From positions 2,814,001-2,878,000 of the forward strand of contig NZ_CP090949.1 in the NCBI RefSeq assembly GCF_023823125.1: a DNA stretch of 64,000 bases, given 5' to 3'. This DNA is from Erythrobacter aurantius (lineage in GTDB: Bacteria > Pseudomonadota > Alphaproteobacteria > Sphingomonadales > Sphingomonadaceae). Positions 36,565-45,720 of the stretch are shown here, piece after piece. The stretch's first letter is position 1; each line of letters opens with the position of its first letter. The position numbers and the translations under genes are program-made. The notes below the pieces were generated by a model, which worked only from the letters and a program-made list of their open reading frames with translations, was not told the DNA's origin and did not search any database.

Positions 36565-37563
36565 ATGAAAGCCATCCGCACGCATCAGGTCGGTGGACCC
36601 GAAACGCTGACGCTTGATGAAATCGACGCGCCTACCCCCGGAAAGGGTGAAGTGCTGGTGGCGGTGAAGGCCTGCGCGATCAATTACCCTGACACTCTGA
36701 TGATCCGCGATCTCTACCAGTTCAAACCCGAACGCCCCTATTCCCCCGGCGGTGAAATCGCTGGCGTGATCGAGGCTGTTGGCGAAGGCGTCGAAGGTTT
36801 TGCCGTTGGTGATCATGTCATGGCCGGGATCGGCAATGGCGGCCTTGTCGAAAAGGCGATCGTTCCGGCCGGCCGGATGTTCCCTGTTCCCGACGGTGTG
36901 CCGTTCGAAAAGGCGGCGTCGCTGCTGATGACCTACGGCACGACAATCCACGGCCTGAAAGATCGCGGCAATATCAAGCCTGGCGATGTCGTGCTGGTGT
37001 TGGGTGCAGCAGGCGGAGTTGGCCTGTCGGCTGTGGAGCTTGCCAAGGCGTTCGGTGCCCGCGTTGTCGCTGCGGTTTCAAGCGAGGCGAAGGGCGAAGT
37101 CGCGCGCAAGGCGGGCGCTGACGAAGTCGTTATCTACCCGCGCGAGCAGATGGACAAGGACGCATCGAAAGAGCTGGCGAACCAGTTCAAGCAAGCCTGC
37201 GGACCGACCGGCGCCAACATTGTCTACGACATCGTGGGCGGCCAGTATTCCGAACCGGCCCTGCGCGCGATCGCATGGGAGGGCCGTTTCCTGGTGGTCG
37301 GCTTCCCGGCCGGGATCGCGAAGATGCCGCTCAACCTAACCCTGCTCAAGAGCTGCGACATTTGCGGCGTGTTCTGGGGCGCGTTCACCGCCCGCGAGCC
37401 CGTCAAGTTCCGTGCTCAGGTAGAAGAGCTTTTCGACCTGATGAAGGAAGGCCAGATCGATCCGCTGGTATCGGAGACCTTCCCGCTCGAACGCGCTGGC
37501 GAAGCCATCGCCAAGCTGGAAAACCGAGAGGCTGTCGGCAAGCTTGTGGTGACGATGCAATAA
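36565..37563 (+). CDS. NADPH:quinone oxidoreductase-like zinc-type dehydrogenase
   Basis: A 332-aa medium-chain dehydrogenase/reductase. An N-terminal GroES-like domain (VKACAINYPDTLMIRDLYQF, then PYSPGGEIAGVIEAVGEGVE) is followed by a Rossmann domain with the nucleotide motif GAAGGVGLSAVELAKAFGA. No structural zinc cysteine cluster is visible, which fits the quinone oxidoreductase branch. A GGGAGAG site precedes the ATG at 36565. It probably rides on the leu transcript. The substrate is unknown. Confidence 0.88.
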   Translation: MKAIRTHQVGGPETLTLDEIDAPTPGKGEVLVAVKACAINYPDTLMIRDLYQFKPERPYSPGGEIAGVIEAVGEGVEGFAVGDHVMAGIGNGGLVEKAIVPAGRMFPVPDGVPFEKAASLLMTYGTTIHGLKDRGNIKPGDVVLVLGAAGGVGLSAVELAKAFGARVVAAVSSEAKGEVARKAGADEVVIYPREQMDKDASKELANQFKQACGPTGANIVYDIVGGQYSEPALRAIAWEGRFLVVGFPAGIAKMPLNLTLLKSCDICGVFWGAFTAREPVKFRAQVEELFDLMKEGQIDPLVSETFPLERAGEAIAKLENREAVGKLVVTMQ

Positions 37564-37658
37564 ACTCGGGGCAATAGCGTTCAGACTGCGGCATGAAGCG
37601 CTTGCCGCTAGACGGACGCAACCCTATCTCGAATAGACGTTCTCACGGAGGGATACCC

Positions 37659-37982
37659 ATGACAGATTTCAAGGATCGCGAACGCGCTGAAGAGGCAAAG
37701 TTCGCACTCGACGAAGAAACCGCGTTCAAGATCGCTGCACGCCGCAATCGCCTGCTGGGCGAATGGGCAGCAGGGGTCATGGGCCTGACTCCGGAGGAAA
37801 CCGAAGCGTACAAGAAATCGGTCGTTCAGGCGGATTTCGAAGAAGCCGGTGACGAAGACGTGATCCGCAAGCTGCTGGGTGATCTGACCGCTGCGGAAAC
37901 CAATGTTTCCGAGGCCGACATTCGCGCCAAGCTCGACGAGATGGCGGTTGAGGCCAAGCGCCAGTTCATGAGCCAGATCTGA
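37659..37982 (+). CDS. DUF1476 / ATPase inhibitor zeta subunit
   Basis: A 107-aa helical protein with the alphaproteobacterial DUF1476 pattern: TDFKDRERAEEAKFALDEET and FKIAARRNRLLGEWAAGVMG. In Paracoccus the zeta subunit inhibits F1-ATPase hydrolysis; the strength of inhibition varies among species. A GGAGGGA site lies just before the ATG at 37659. It is followed closely by bolA and grxD. Restriction to alphaproteobacteria supports the taxonomic call. Confidence 0.92.
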   Translation: MTDFKDRERAEEAKFALDEETAFKIAARRNRLLGEWAAGVMGLTPEETEAYKKSVVQADFEEAGDEDVIRKLLGDLTAAETNVSEADIRAKLDEMAVEAKRQFMSQI

Positions 37983-37994
37983 GGGAGCACGCCC

Positions 37995-38228
37995 ATGCCG
38001 ATGGCAGGAGCCGATATCGAAGCCGCCATTCGCGGGGCGTTTCCCGACGCGATTGTGGAACTGCGCGACCTTGCAGGGGATGACAATCACTGGGCCGTAA
38101 CCGTTACTTCGAGCCAGTTTGCAGGGAAAAACCGGGTGCAGCAGCACAAGATGGTTTACGCCGCCATAGGTGAGAAGATGGGCGGCGAACTTCACGCCTT
38201 GCAAGTCACAACGGTTATTCCCACGTAA
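37995..38228 (+). CDS. BolA family protein
   Basis: A 77-aa BolA-like protein (short IbaG/YrbA type) with AIRGAFPDAIVELRDLAGDD, HWAVTVTSSQFAGKNRVQQH and the conserved HKMVYAAIGEKMGGELHALQ segment. BolA proteins form complexes with monothiol glutaredoxins, holding a [2Fe-2S] cluster through a His ligand. The monothiol glutaredoxin gene follows 38 bases downstream, which supports that role. Confidence 0.93.
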   Translation: MPMAGADIEAAIRGAFPDAIVELRDLAGDDNHWAVTVTSSQFAGKNRVQQHKMVYAAIGEKMGGELHALQVTTVIPT

Positions 38229-38266
38229 CCGTCAATCTCAAGACATCCCAATCAAAGGGCCGAACC

Positions 38267-38605
38267 ATGGCTGATACCGACACCAACACCCGTATTGCGA
38301 GCCTTGTGGGCGAAAACGACGTCGTGCTGTTCATGAAAGGCACGCCGCTGTTCCCGCAGTGCGGTTTCTCGAACCTTGCGGTGAATATCCTCGATCATTG
38401 CGGCGTTGCCTATGAAAGCGTCGATGTTCTGCAGGACATGGAAATCCGCCAGGGCATCAAGGCCTATTCCGACTGGCCGACCATTCCGCAGCTGTATGTC
38501 AAAGGCGAATTCATCGGCGGAAGCGACATCATGAAAGAGATGTTCGAAGCCGGCGAGCTTCAGCAGCTGATGGAAGAAAAGCAGATCGCCCGTATCGAAA
38601 GCTGA
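38267..38605 (+). CDS. grxD: Monothiol glutaredoxin Grx4
   Basis: A 112-aa protein with the CGFS active site (KGTPLFPQCGFSNLAVNIL) and the typical WPTIPQLYVKGEFIGGSDIM. Monothiol glutaredoxins carry and deliver [2Fe-2S] clusters, with BolA partners. A strong terminator follows, so DUF1476-bolA-grxD end together here. Confidence 0.97.
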   Translation: MADTDTNTRIASLVGENDVVLFMKGTPLFPQCGFSNLAVNILDHCGVAYESVDVLQDMEIRQGIKAYSDWPTIPQLYVKGEFIGGSDIMKEMFEAGELQQLMEEKQIARIES

Positions 38606-38648
38606 TCGCGGATTCGTCTGGGCGCCAAAGCGCACTGGACAAAAAAGA

Positions 38649-38684
38649 AGCCGCCTCGCTGTACCAGGCGAGGCGGCTCTTTTT
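38649..38684 (+). terminator. Strong Rho-independent terminator after grxD
   Basis: AGCCGCCTCGC (38649-38659) pairs over 11 bases with GCGAGGCGGCT (38668-38678) around an 8-nt loop and is followed by CTTTTT. The upstream side carries AAAAAAGA, so it would also terminate transcription from the other strand. Confidence 0.92.
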
Positions 38685-38907
38685 GCACGGGGAGGTAAGA
38701 CCCAGAGACCAGGAAGGCCCCACCTCATTTCGAAGACCACTTGCTTCGCCATTCAATATGCAGCTCCCGTGCCAAAACTGCGAAGTCCAATAATTTCAGA
38801 TGGTTAGATGGTTGACGCCGATTAACCATGATCCGAAATGTAAGATATACCGACAGACATGATCGCAAGGCTTGGCAAGTCGGGGTTTGAGCGCCATCAC
38901 TCGGCGT
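38685..38907. other. Gene-free interval before the NUDIX gene
   Basis: No credible gene. It is AT-richer than its surroundings and contains an inverted repeat ATGGTT (38808-38813) / AACCAT (38824-38829), preceded by a further GGTT. This probably includes the promoter of the NUDIX gene, but no clear -35/-10 pair or known operator stands out. Confidence 0.4.
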
Positions 38908-39714
38908 ATGGGCACCGATTTCGACAAGACCGCGGGCAAATCATCCGAAGGCATTCCCGCAGCCACTATCATCATCTTTCGCAACTGCCCCGATGGCGGC
39001 GCGCCGCAGGTCTTGATGACGATCCGTTCGCGCACAATGGCTTTTGCCGGCGGGATGGCGGTGTTCCCGGGTGGCAGGGTGGACCCTTCGGACTTCGCCA
39101 TGGCTGAAGCGCTTGTGGATGCGGGGACGATTACCCTCACCGCCGAAGAGGCCGCGCACCAGATTGCCGCGATCCGTGAAACGCTTGAGGAAACCGGGCT
39201 CGCGCTGGGTTTGAAAGGCAAGATCGATGCCGCAAGCGCGGCCAAGGCGCGGACCATGCTTGAAGAACGCAACGAACTTGCCCCGGTTCTCGACGCGTTC
39301 GACTGGTCGCTTGATCTTGAACAGATCACGCCTTTTGCCCGTTGGTTCCCCAAGAACGAGAACATCCCGCGGGTTTACGACACGCGCTTCTACCTCGCCA
39401 ATCTGGGCACCGGCGCGGTGGATGTTTCGATCGACAATTCGGAAAACACCCATCTGTTCTGGACCAGTGCGCAAGGCGCGCTCGATGCGGCGGACCGGGG
39501 TGAGATCAAATTGATTTTCCCCACCCGCCGAAACCTTGAACGGCTCGCCCTGTTCGCCAGTTTCGACGAAGCCCGCGCTCAGGCGGAGGCGATCCCCGTG
39601 AAAACGATCGTGCCGCAAATCGACACCAGCAGCGGACAGCCCATGCTCACGATCATGGAAGATGCGGGCTATCCCATCACCGCCGAATTGCTGGAAACAG
39701 TCGCGCGGGGGTAA
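38908..39714 (+). CDS. NUDIX hydrolase
   Basis: A 268-aa protein. The region FAGGMAVFPGGRVDPSDFAM precedes a divergent Nudix box that keeps RETLEETGLALG (RExxEExG core). A longer C-terminal part follows. The layout resembles the NUDT19/RppH-like 'FPGG' group that acts on CoA or nucleotide diphosphates, but the substrate is not assigned. I place the start at the ATG at 38908; the TTG codons at 38872 and 38887 give slightly longer options and no start has a good ribosome-binding site. Confidence 0.85.
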   Translation: MGTDFDKTAGKSSEGIPAATIIIFRNCPDGGAPQVLMTIRSRTMAFAGGMAVFPGGRVDPSDFAMAEALVDAGTITLTAEEAAHQIAAIRETLEETGLALGLKGKIDAASAAKARTMLEERNELAPVLDAFDWSLDLEQITPFARWFPKNENIPRVYDTRFYLANLGTGAVDVSIDNSENTHLFWTSAQGALDAADRGEIKLIFPTRRNLERLALFASFDEARAQAEAIPVKTIVPQIDTSSGQPMLTIMEDAGYPITAELLETVARG

Positions 39715-39730
39715 TTGGCGAGAAGGTTGT

Positions 39731-39807
39731 TGGCGCGCCCTGTAGGAGTCGAACCTACGACCTCAGGATTAGAAGTCCCGTGCTCTATCCAGCTGAGCTA
39801 AGGGCGC
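39731..39807 (-). tRNA. tRNA-Arg(TCT)
   Basis: A 77-nt gene with encoded CCA. The acceptor stem is GCGCCCT paired with AGGGCGC, discriminator G. The anticodon loop CTTCTAA reads TCT. The D arm is GCTCAGCTGGATAGAGC and the T arm GTAGG-TTCGACT-CCTAC. It is read against the NUDIX gene and the transporter that flank it. Confidence 0.97.
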
Positions 39808-39867
39808 GCGCCGTTGCCGCCAATAGCGCGCTTTGCCCGGCAATCAAATCGCGCTAGGCAAGCGTCG

Positions 39868-40740
39868 ATGGAAAACCTCGACAAAGCCGCCGCTTTCGAC
39901 ACCGATCCTGATGACGGCATTCAGGCGACAAGCCATGCGCCCGTCACGTTCCGCTATTACGAATTCGTAATGGCGGCTTTTGTCGCGATCCTGCTGCTTT
40001 CGAACATCATCGGCGCGGCAAAGCTTACATTTGTCGAAGTCAGCTGGTGGCCAGAAGGCTGGTGGCCTGCGTCTGACGGCGTGTTCATTTACGGAGCGGG
40101 AATCCTGTTCTTCCCGCTCGGCTATGTTATCGGCGACGTGCTGACGGAAATCTACGGTTTCGCCCGTGCACGGCGCGTGATCTGGACCGGCTTTGCCGCG
40201 ATGATCTTCCTTGCCTTCATGAGCTACGTCGTCGTCAGCCTGCCAGCGTTTGATGGCTGGGCCTGTTCGGCTAGCGGGTTTGAAGGCCAAGGTCCCCTTA
40301 CCTCCACCACCGATCCCGATGGCCCCACGGGTGCAATCTGCCAGCAGACATACGAATCCGTTTTCGGCAGTACATGGCGCATTGTTGTCGCATCGATAGT
40401 CGCCTTTTGGGCGGGCGAGTTCGTCAACTCCTACGTCATGGCAAAGATGAAGGTGTGGACCCGTGGCAAGATGCTGTGGACCCGCACGATCGGCTCCACA
40501 GTGGTCGGACAGGGCGTGGATAGCCTCATCTTCTACCCCATCGCCTTTCTCGGCATCTGGACGACCGAGGCGGTGATTACCGTGATGGTGACCAACTGGC
40601 TGCTCAAGGTGCTATGGGAAGCGCTGCTGACCCCGGTGACTTACTTGGTGGTGAACCGCCTGAAGAAAGCCGAAGGCGTCGATCTGTTTGACACTGACAC
40701 CGATTTCTCGCCCTTTTCGAGCAGCGAGAGCCGATCCTAG
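39868..40740 (+). CDS. Queuosine precursor transporter (VUT/YhhQ family)
   Basis: A 290-aa protein with about six to seven membrane helices and VUT family segments: FYGAGILFFPLGYVIGDVLT-like (here FIYGAGILFFPLGYVIGDVL), EIYGFARARRVIWTGFAAMI and LWTRTIGSTVVGQGVDSLIF. YhhQ imports preQ0/preQ1 for queuosine synthesis. An extra polar loop with two Cys (about residues 130-165, CSASGFEGQG and ICQQTYESVF) lies between helices, as in other sphingomonads to my recollection. The ATG at 39868 is chosen by homologous start. Confidence 0.9.
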   Translation: MENLDKAAAFDTDPDDGIQATSHAPVTFRYYEFVMAAFVAILLLSNIIGAAKLTFVEVSWWPEGWWPASDGVFIYGAGILFFPLGYVIGDVLTEIYGFARARRVIWTGFAAMIFLAFMSYVVVSLPAFDGWACSASGFEGQGPLTSTTDPDGPTGAICQQTYESVFGSTWRIVVASIVAFWAGEFVNSYVMAKMKVWTRGKMLWTRTIGSTVVGQGVDSLIFYPIAFLGIWTTEAVITVMVTNWLLKVLWEALLTPVTYLVVNRLKKAEGVDLFDTDTDFSPFSSSESRS

Positions 40741-42296
40741 TCCGCCGCGTCAGCGTGCAAGTCCTCGTCAGGGACAATTTCGACAGTCCAATCAAGGCCG
40801 AGTTGCCCTGCCAGCAGCTTCATGTCCTTTTCGACCGGCACGCCGAACAGCGCCTCATGGCTGGTGGCGAGCCGCAAGATTAGGAATCCGTCCCTTATCA
40901 CCAGGCGGCTGACCTGAAGCGACCTTCTTGACCGCGCACCAAGCCTTCTCGCCAGTCTTACTGCAAGGCCCCAGCACACAGCTTCATCGATCGCTTCCTC
41001 GCCAGCCAGAGAGCTAAGACTGTCGGTAAGATCAATCTGGTTGCCATTCGCTGCGATTGTCGCCGCCAGCATGGCGCGCTCTGCTCCGTCCACCGCGATC
41101 CAGCGTTTGTGCAAAGCCCAGTCGATGGCTTGCGGCAGGCGGATGTTCGGCTCGATCTGCATTGATGCCAGTGCCAACATCGTCGCGGCCAGACGCAGGC
41201 GCTCATTGCCATGGCGGCGCATCGGGACAGCAGCCACCGTCCAAGCCGCAATAAGCGTGGCCAGCGTCGGAGGTGCACCGCGCTGAGTGGCGAAGACCGA
41301 TACACCGGCCAGCAGCGGATCCTGGGCTTTCCCGTGCGGCGGAAGTCGATCGTAAAGCAATCCTTCTCGCAAACCCCACGATGAAAACACGATCTTGCTT
41401 GGAGAAAGCTGCGCGACAAGCGCCTGCAACAGCACCGCCGCGTCGGGAAGCTTTTCGGCGCGCATGATGGAAATGCGTTTGCGGTCTTTCAAGCTTTCTG
41501 GCGTCTCAGCGATCAGCAGTTCGGTCAATTGCAGGACGTCTTCAACGCTCAATTCGAAGCCGTGCGGATCGGACAAGGGATGATCGCGCGTCTGCATGGC
41601 AAAAACTGCCATGGCGCGCCATGTTCCGCCGACAAGATAAAGCGGCTCTGGCTCAAGATTGCCGTGCTCGGATGATGACCAACCCGCTTCCCGTATGACC
41701 TTTTCCAGCCCCTTGCGCATTTGCGCGACGGGATTTTTTCCGCTGGGCGGCCGGAAGTCAGGGAGCCGCAACGCGCCGAGCGGCAAAGATACCGGATCAC
41801 TTGTTTCATCCCCGGCGATATGGACCAGTTCAAGGCTGCCTCCACCAAGGTCGGCAACGCTGCCACGGGCTCCGGGAAAGGCGCCTATCACTCCGCTGGC
41901 GCTGATACGGGCCTCTTCCTCACCCGAAAGGATGCGCGGCTTGAAACCCAGCGCCTCGAGCTGCTCGACGAATTCTGGACCGTTGCTGGCTTCCCGCACA
42001 GCAGCAGTCGCGAGGGTCTCGACATCGTCAATTCCAAGATCGTCCAGCAGCAGGGCAAATCGCTCCAAACCGCGAAGCGCGAAAGCGATCGCTTCATCGG
42101 CCAGTCGCCCGTCTTTGCCGATATCGCGGCCAAGCCGCGCAGTGACCTTTTCGTTCAGGATCACCATCGGTGCCCGCATCGAGCCGCCGTAGACGACCAA
42201 GCGAACCGTGTTGGAGCCGATGTCGATAATCGCCCGCTCGGGCGTGTTACCCGCGAATGTCCCGTCGCGATCACCGCGCCTGCGCTTTGTGCTCAT
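40737..42296 (-). CDS. ppx: Exopolyphosphatase, Ppx/GppA family
   Basis: A 519-aa protein with the ASKHA fold: IIDIGSNTVRLVVYGGSMRA (phosphate 1 motif) and VADLGGGSLELVHIAGD (phosphate 2 motif). A long C-terminal HD-like helical domain follows. It hydrolyses polyphosphate and/or pppGpp. Its ATG overlaps the ppk stop, so kinase and phosphatase are made from one transcript. Convergent four-base overlap with the VUT transporter gene. Confidence 0.94.
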   Translation of the reverse strand: MSTKRRRGDRDGTFAGNTPERAIIDIGSNTVRLVVYGGSMRAPMVILNEKVTARLGRDIGKDGRLADEAIAFALRGLERFALLLDDLGIDDVETLATAAVREASNGPEFVEQLEALGFKPRILSGEEEARISASGVIGAFPGARGSVADLGGGSLELVHIAGDETSDPVSLPLGALRLPDFRPPSGKNPVAQMRKGLEKVIREAGWSSSEHGNLEPEPLYLVGGTWRAMAVFAMQTRDHPLSDPHGFELSVEDVLQLTELLIAETPESLKDRKRISIMRAEKLPDAAVLLQALVAQLSPSKIVFSSWGLREGLLYDRLPPHGKAQDPLLAGVSVFATQRGAPPTLATLIAAWTVAAVPMRRHGNERLRLAATMLALASMQIEPNIRLPQAIDWALHKRWIAVDGAERAMLAATIAANGNQIDLTDSLSSLAGEEAIDEAVCWGLAVRLARRLGARSRRSLQVSRLVIRDGFLILRLATSHEALFGVPVEKDMKLLAGQLGLDWTVEIVPDEDLHADAAD

Positions 42297-44494
42297 CCCG
42301 AACGGCCCCGCCGCAGCGAAAGCTTGGGCACGCCGCCTGCCTCAAGCGCCCCGCCCCGGCCCGAAAGCGATGGGTTCGTCATGAAGTAACGGTGGCAGTT
42401 GAACGGCTTTCCGTCTGTTTCAACCCGCGAATAGCTGCCGTCTGAATGCAGCCACCAGCTTTGTTCGGTATCGAGCATGTTGGCGAGCAGCACCTGTTGG
42501 AGGATCTGGTCATGCACGGTTCGGTTGCGGATCGGGATCAGGGCTTCGACCCGGCGATCAAGATTGCGTTCCATCAGGTCGGCCGAGGAGATGTAGACCT
42601 TGGCGTTCGGGCCCGGCATCGCCCGGCCATTGGCGAAGGCGTAAATTCGGCTGTGCTCCAGGAAGCGTCCAATGATCGATTTGACATGAATATTCTCGCT
42701 CATTCCCGGAACACCGGGGCGAAGGCAGCAAATCCCCCGCACCACCAGTTCAACGGGAACGCCCGCATTACTGGCTGCATAAAGCCGATCAATCATCCCG
42801 ACATCGGTGATCTGGTTGCATTTCATCCAAATCGCGGCGGGCTTGCCCTTGGCGGCGTTGGCGATTTCGGCATCAATGCGGCGATATATCTCCTCGCGCA
42901 GGTCCAGCGGAGCGATCGAAATCATTTCCAGCCCGTGCGGTTCGACATAGCCCGTTACGAAATTCATCATCTTCGCTGCATCGCGCGCCAGCTTGTGATC
43001 GGCAGTGAAGAAGGAAAGGTCGGTGTAAATCTTGGCCGTGATCGGGTGGTAGTTGCCGGTTCCGAAATGGCAGTAAGTGCGAAACCCGTTTTCCTCGCGC
43101 CGCACCACCATCGCCACCTTGGCGTGGGTTTTCCAATCGGTGAAACCGTAGATCACCTGAACCCCGGCGCGTTCAAGCTTGGTCGCCCATTTGAGGTTCT
43201 GTTCCTCGTCAAAGCGCGCCTTCAATTCCACTACGGCAGTGACGGACTTTCCGTTCTCAGCCGCTTCGATCAGGGCATTGATCACCGCTGATTGAGAGCC
43301 GGCGCGATAAAGCGTCTGCTTGATCGCTACCACATCCGGATCGGCGGCAGCCTGTCGGATGAAATCGACCACCACTTCGAAGCTTTCGTAGGGGTGATGA
43401 ATGATGATGTCTTTTTCCCGGATCGCGGAAAAGGCATCGCCATCGTGTTCACGCACCCGTTCAGGATAGCGCGGGGAATAGGCATCGAATTTCAGGTCGG
43501 GCCGATCCTCGCCAACGATTTCCGCGAGCCCGTCGATCCCGATCATTCCATCGGTCTTGATCACGGCTGCTTGGTTGATGCCGAGCTGTTCGAGCAGGAT
43601 CGCCTCGGCGCGGGGATCGAAATCCTCTTCAAGCTCCAACTGGATCACCTGCCCCCGGCGGCGGCGCTGGATCGCGCTGCGGAAAGTCCGCACGAGATCT
43701 TCTGCCTCTTCCTCGATTTCGATATCGCTGTCGCGCAGAACCCGGAACAGGCCGTCGCCCTGAATTGTAAAGCCGGGAAACAGCTTCTTGGCATAACGCT
43801 GGATCAGGCTGGCAATCGAGATGTAGATTGCCTCTGTCGTCCCGCTCACTTCCGCAGGAACGCGGACAAACCGGGGCAGCGCCGATGGGATCAGGATCAT
43901 TTCGATAATCTGTTCCTGATCCGCGTCGCGCGTCAGCGTGAACAGCAGGCCCATCCCTTCGTTTTGAACGAAGGGAAACGGATGCGCAGGATCAAGCGCC
44001 TGCGGCGTGATGATCGGAGAGATTTCGTCGAGGAAGAAGCTTTCCAGCCATTTGTGCGCCTCAGGCTTTACCCGACGCTCATCGGCGATGTGGATGTCGG
44101 CCACCGCCAACTGGTCACGCAATTCACGCCAGATATCCTGCTGAAGGGCGGAAAGTTCAGCCAGCTTCTCCCGGATTGCCACCAACTGCTGCGTCGGCGT
44201 GCGGCCATCAATCGCCGGCTTGTCGATCCCGCGCTGCGCCTGTCCGACAAGGCCCGCGACACGGATCATCATGAATTCATCGAGATTGCTGCCCGAAATA
44301 GAAAGGAACCGCAGCCGTTCTAACAGCGGGTATTTCGCGTTGCAGGCCTCCGCCAGAACGCGCTCATTGAACGCCAGCCATGACAGTTCACGGTTGAAAT
44401 AGGCTTCCGCGCCGGGCGAAATGGCCGTCGGTGGGACGGACGGCGGGGATGCGGCCGAAACATTGGGCTGGCTGGTCTGAGTGGGACTGCTCAT
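42293..44494 (-). CDS. ppk1: Polyphosphate kinase 1
   Basis: A 733-aa protein with an N-terminal domain (YFNRELSWLAFNERVLAEA) and phospholipase-D-like C-terminal domains. The phosphorylated His is in CHFGTGNYHPITAKIYTDLS, and the second conserved His is in LEHSRIYAFANG followed by KVYISSADLMERNLDRR. It makes polyphosphate from ATP. It leads ppx in a two-gene operon. A TGTCA repeat in 11-bp phase lies about 100 bases upstream. Confidence 0.98.
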   Translation of the reverse strand: MSSPTQTSQPNVSAASPPSVPPTAISPGAEAYFNRELSWLAFNERVLAEACNAKYPLLERLRFLSISGSNLDEFMMIRVAGLVGQAQRGIDKPAIDGRTPTQQLVAIREKLAELSALQQDIWRELRDQLAVADIHIADERRVKPEAHKWLESFFLDEISPIITPQALDPAHPFPFVQNEGMGLLFTLTRDADQEQIIEMILIPSALPRFVRVPAEVSGTTEAIYISIASLIQRYAKKLFPGFTIQGDGLFRVLRDSDIEIEEEAEDLVRTFRSAIQRRRRGQVIQLELEEDFDPRAEAILLEQLGINQAAVIKTDGMIGIDGLAEIVGEDRPDLKFDAYSPRYPERVREHDGDAFSAIREKDIIIHHPYESFEVVVDFIRQAAADPDVVAIKQTLYRAGSQSAVINALIEAAENGKSVTAVVELKARFDEEQNLKWATKLERAGVQVIYGFTDWKTHAKVAMVVRREENGFRTYCHFGTGNYHPITAKIYTDLSFFTADHKLARDAAKMMNFVTGYVEPHGLEMISIAPLDLREEIYRRIDAEIANAAKGKPAAIWMKCNQITDVGMIDRLYAASNAGVPVELVVRGICCLRPGVPGMSENIHVKSIIGRFLEHSRIYAFANGRAMPGPNAKVYISSADLMERNLDRRVEALIPIRNRTVHDQILQQVLLANMLDTEQSWWLHSDGSYSRVETDGKPFNCHRYFMTNPSLSGRGGALEAGGVPKLSLRRGRSG

Positions 44495-44636
44495 TGCTTT
44501 CCTGCCGGTCTTTCCTCAGGCCAAATGCGGCCCTTGATCGAAGCCCCAATGTTAGCCAGTGCAAGACGTGTAAATCACCAAAGGGCGATGTCACACGATT
44601 GTCAATTAATCATGACGCCCACTTAGGGTGCAGCTG

Positions 44637-45698
44637 TCAAACCAGAGATCGGCTGTCGGCAATTGCGGTAATCCCGCGCTTGCCGTTGGCATCGCGACCC
44701 AATTGCACGATCACGTCGATAACGCTCGCCGCGTAGGAAATCGTGTCAGAGCGGGTAAGGCCGATCCCTGTCTGCATGACCATGAGCGCGAGTTGCTCCA
44801 ATGCGCCCCGCAGCGAATTGGCGTGAATGGTCGAAAAGCTGCCGGGATGGCCGGTGTTGATCGCGCGCAGGAAGGACACGCTTTCTGCGCCGCGCAGTTC
44901 GCCAAGGACGATGCGATCGGGCCTCAGTCGCAATGCGGCCTGAAGCAGTTCATTGGGGGTGACCTTCGCCTCACCTAGTTCGCCCTTCACCGCCACCAAT
45001 CCGACAGAGTTTTCGCCCGGGAATTTCAATTCGGGCGTATCTTCCACCAGCACGACGCGCTCCTCGCGCGGGATTTCACCCAGCATGGCATTGAGGAAAG
45101 TCGTCTTGCCGGTGCTTGTCCCGCCTGAGATGAGGATGGTGCGCCGGTGGCGGATGGCTTCACGCAGATATTCGATCGGCTGAAACTGCGGATCGGGCAT
45201 TTCGATCACAGCCTCACCGGCAAGAGGCCCGGTGTCGTAGGCGTCAAGCGGGAGGTCGAGCCGGCGGTGACGGCGAATGGCCATGACCCAATGCTTGCGG
45301 CTTGCAGGCGGACCGCAGAACTGGATACGCGCGCCGTCGGGCAAGGTAGCACCTAACAGCGGATGTTCGCGGTTGATGCCTTGATGACTGACCCGCGCAA
45401 CCTGTTCGGCAAGGCGTTGCACAAGGCGATCATCGATTTCGGGGGTGATGACCTTCTTGATTCCGGGATCTGACGCATCCTCGATCCAGACCTCGCCGGG
45501 CGCGTTGACCATGATTTCGGTAATCGTGTCGCGATCCAGCCAGCGCTTGAACGGCGCAAGATAGGCTTCGAGATAGACGCTGCGTTCCCCTCCGATAGCA
45601 GCATAGGAGGGCGTTTCGCCTGTTGGGGCGGTGCCATCATCCGCATTGCCACCAGCGGGATGCTGGCCGGTCGAAAGAGGATGAATGTCAGCCGTCAT
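44637..45698 (-). CDS. virB11: Type IV secretion ATPase VirB11
   Basis: A 353-aa hexameric ATPase with Walker A GGTSTGKTTF (residues 192-201), an Asp box (LVEDTPELKF), Walker B (IVLGELRGAE) and a His box (TIHANSLRGALEQL). The N-terminal domain is typical (EIMVNAPGEVWIED). The ATG at 45698 gives family length. It is the last gene of the minus-strand locus, 22 bases after virB10, and ends 142 bases before the ppk start. Confidence 0.96.
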   Translation of the reverse strand: MTADIHPLSTGQHPAGGNADDGTAPTGETPSYAAIGGERSVYLEAYLAPFKRWLDRDTITEIMVNAPGEVWIEDASDPGIKKVITPEIDDRLVQRLAEQVARVSHQGINREHPLLGATLPDGARIQFCGPPASRKHWVMAIRRHRRLDLPLDAYDTGPLAGEAVIEMPDPQFQPIEYLREAIRHRRTILISGGTSTGKTTFLNAMLGEIPREERVVLVEDTPELKFPGENSVGLVAVKGELGEAKVTPNELLQAALRLRPDRIVLGELRGAESVSFLRAINTGHPGSFSTIHANSLRGALEQLALMVMQTGIGLTRSDTISYAASVIDVIVQLGRDANGKRGITAIADSRSLV

Positions 45699-45720
45699 AT
45701 CCGGAAACGCCCGCCCAAAA

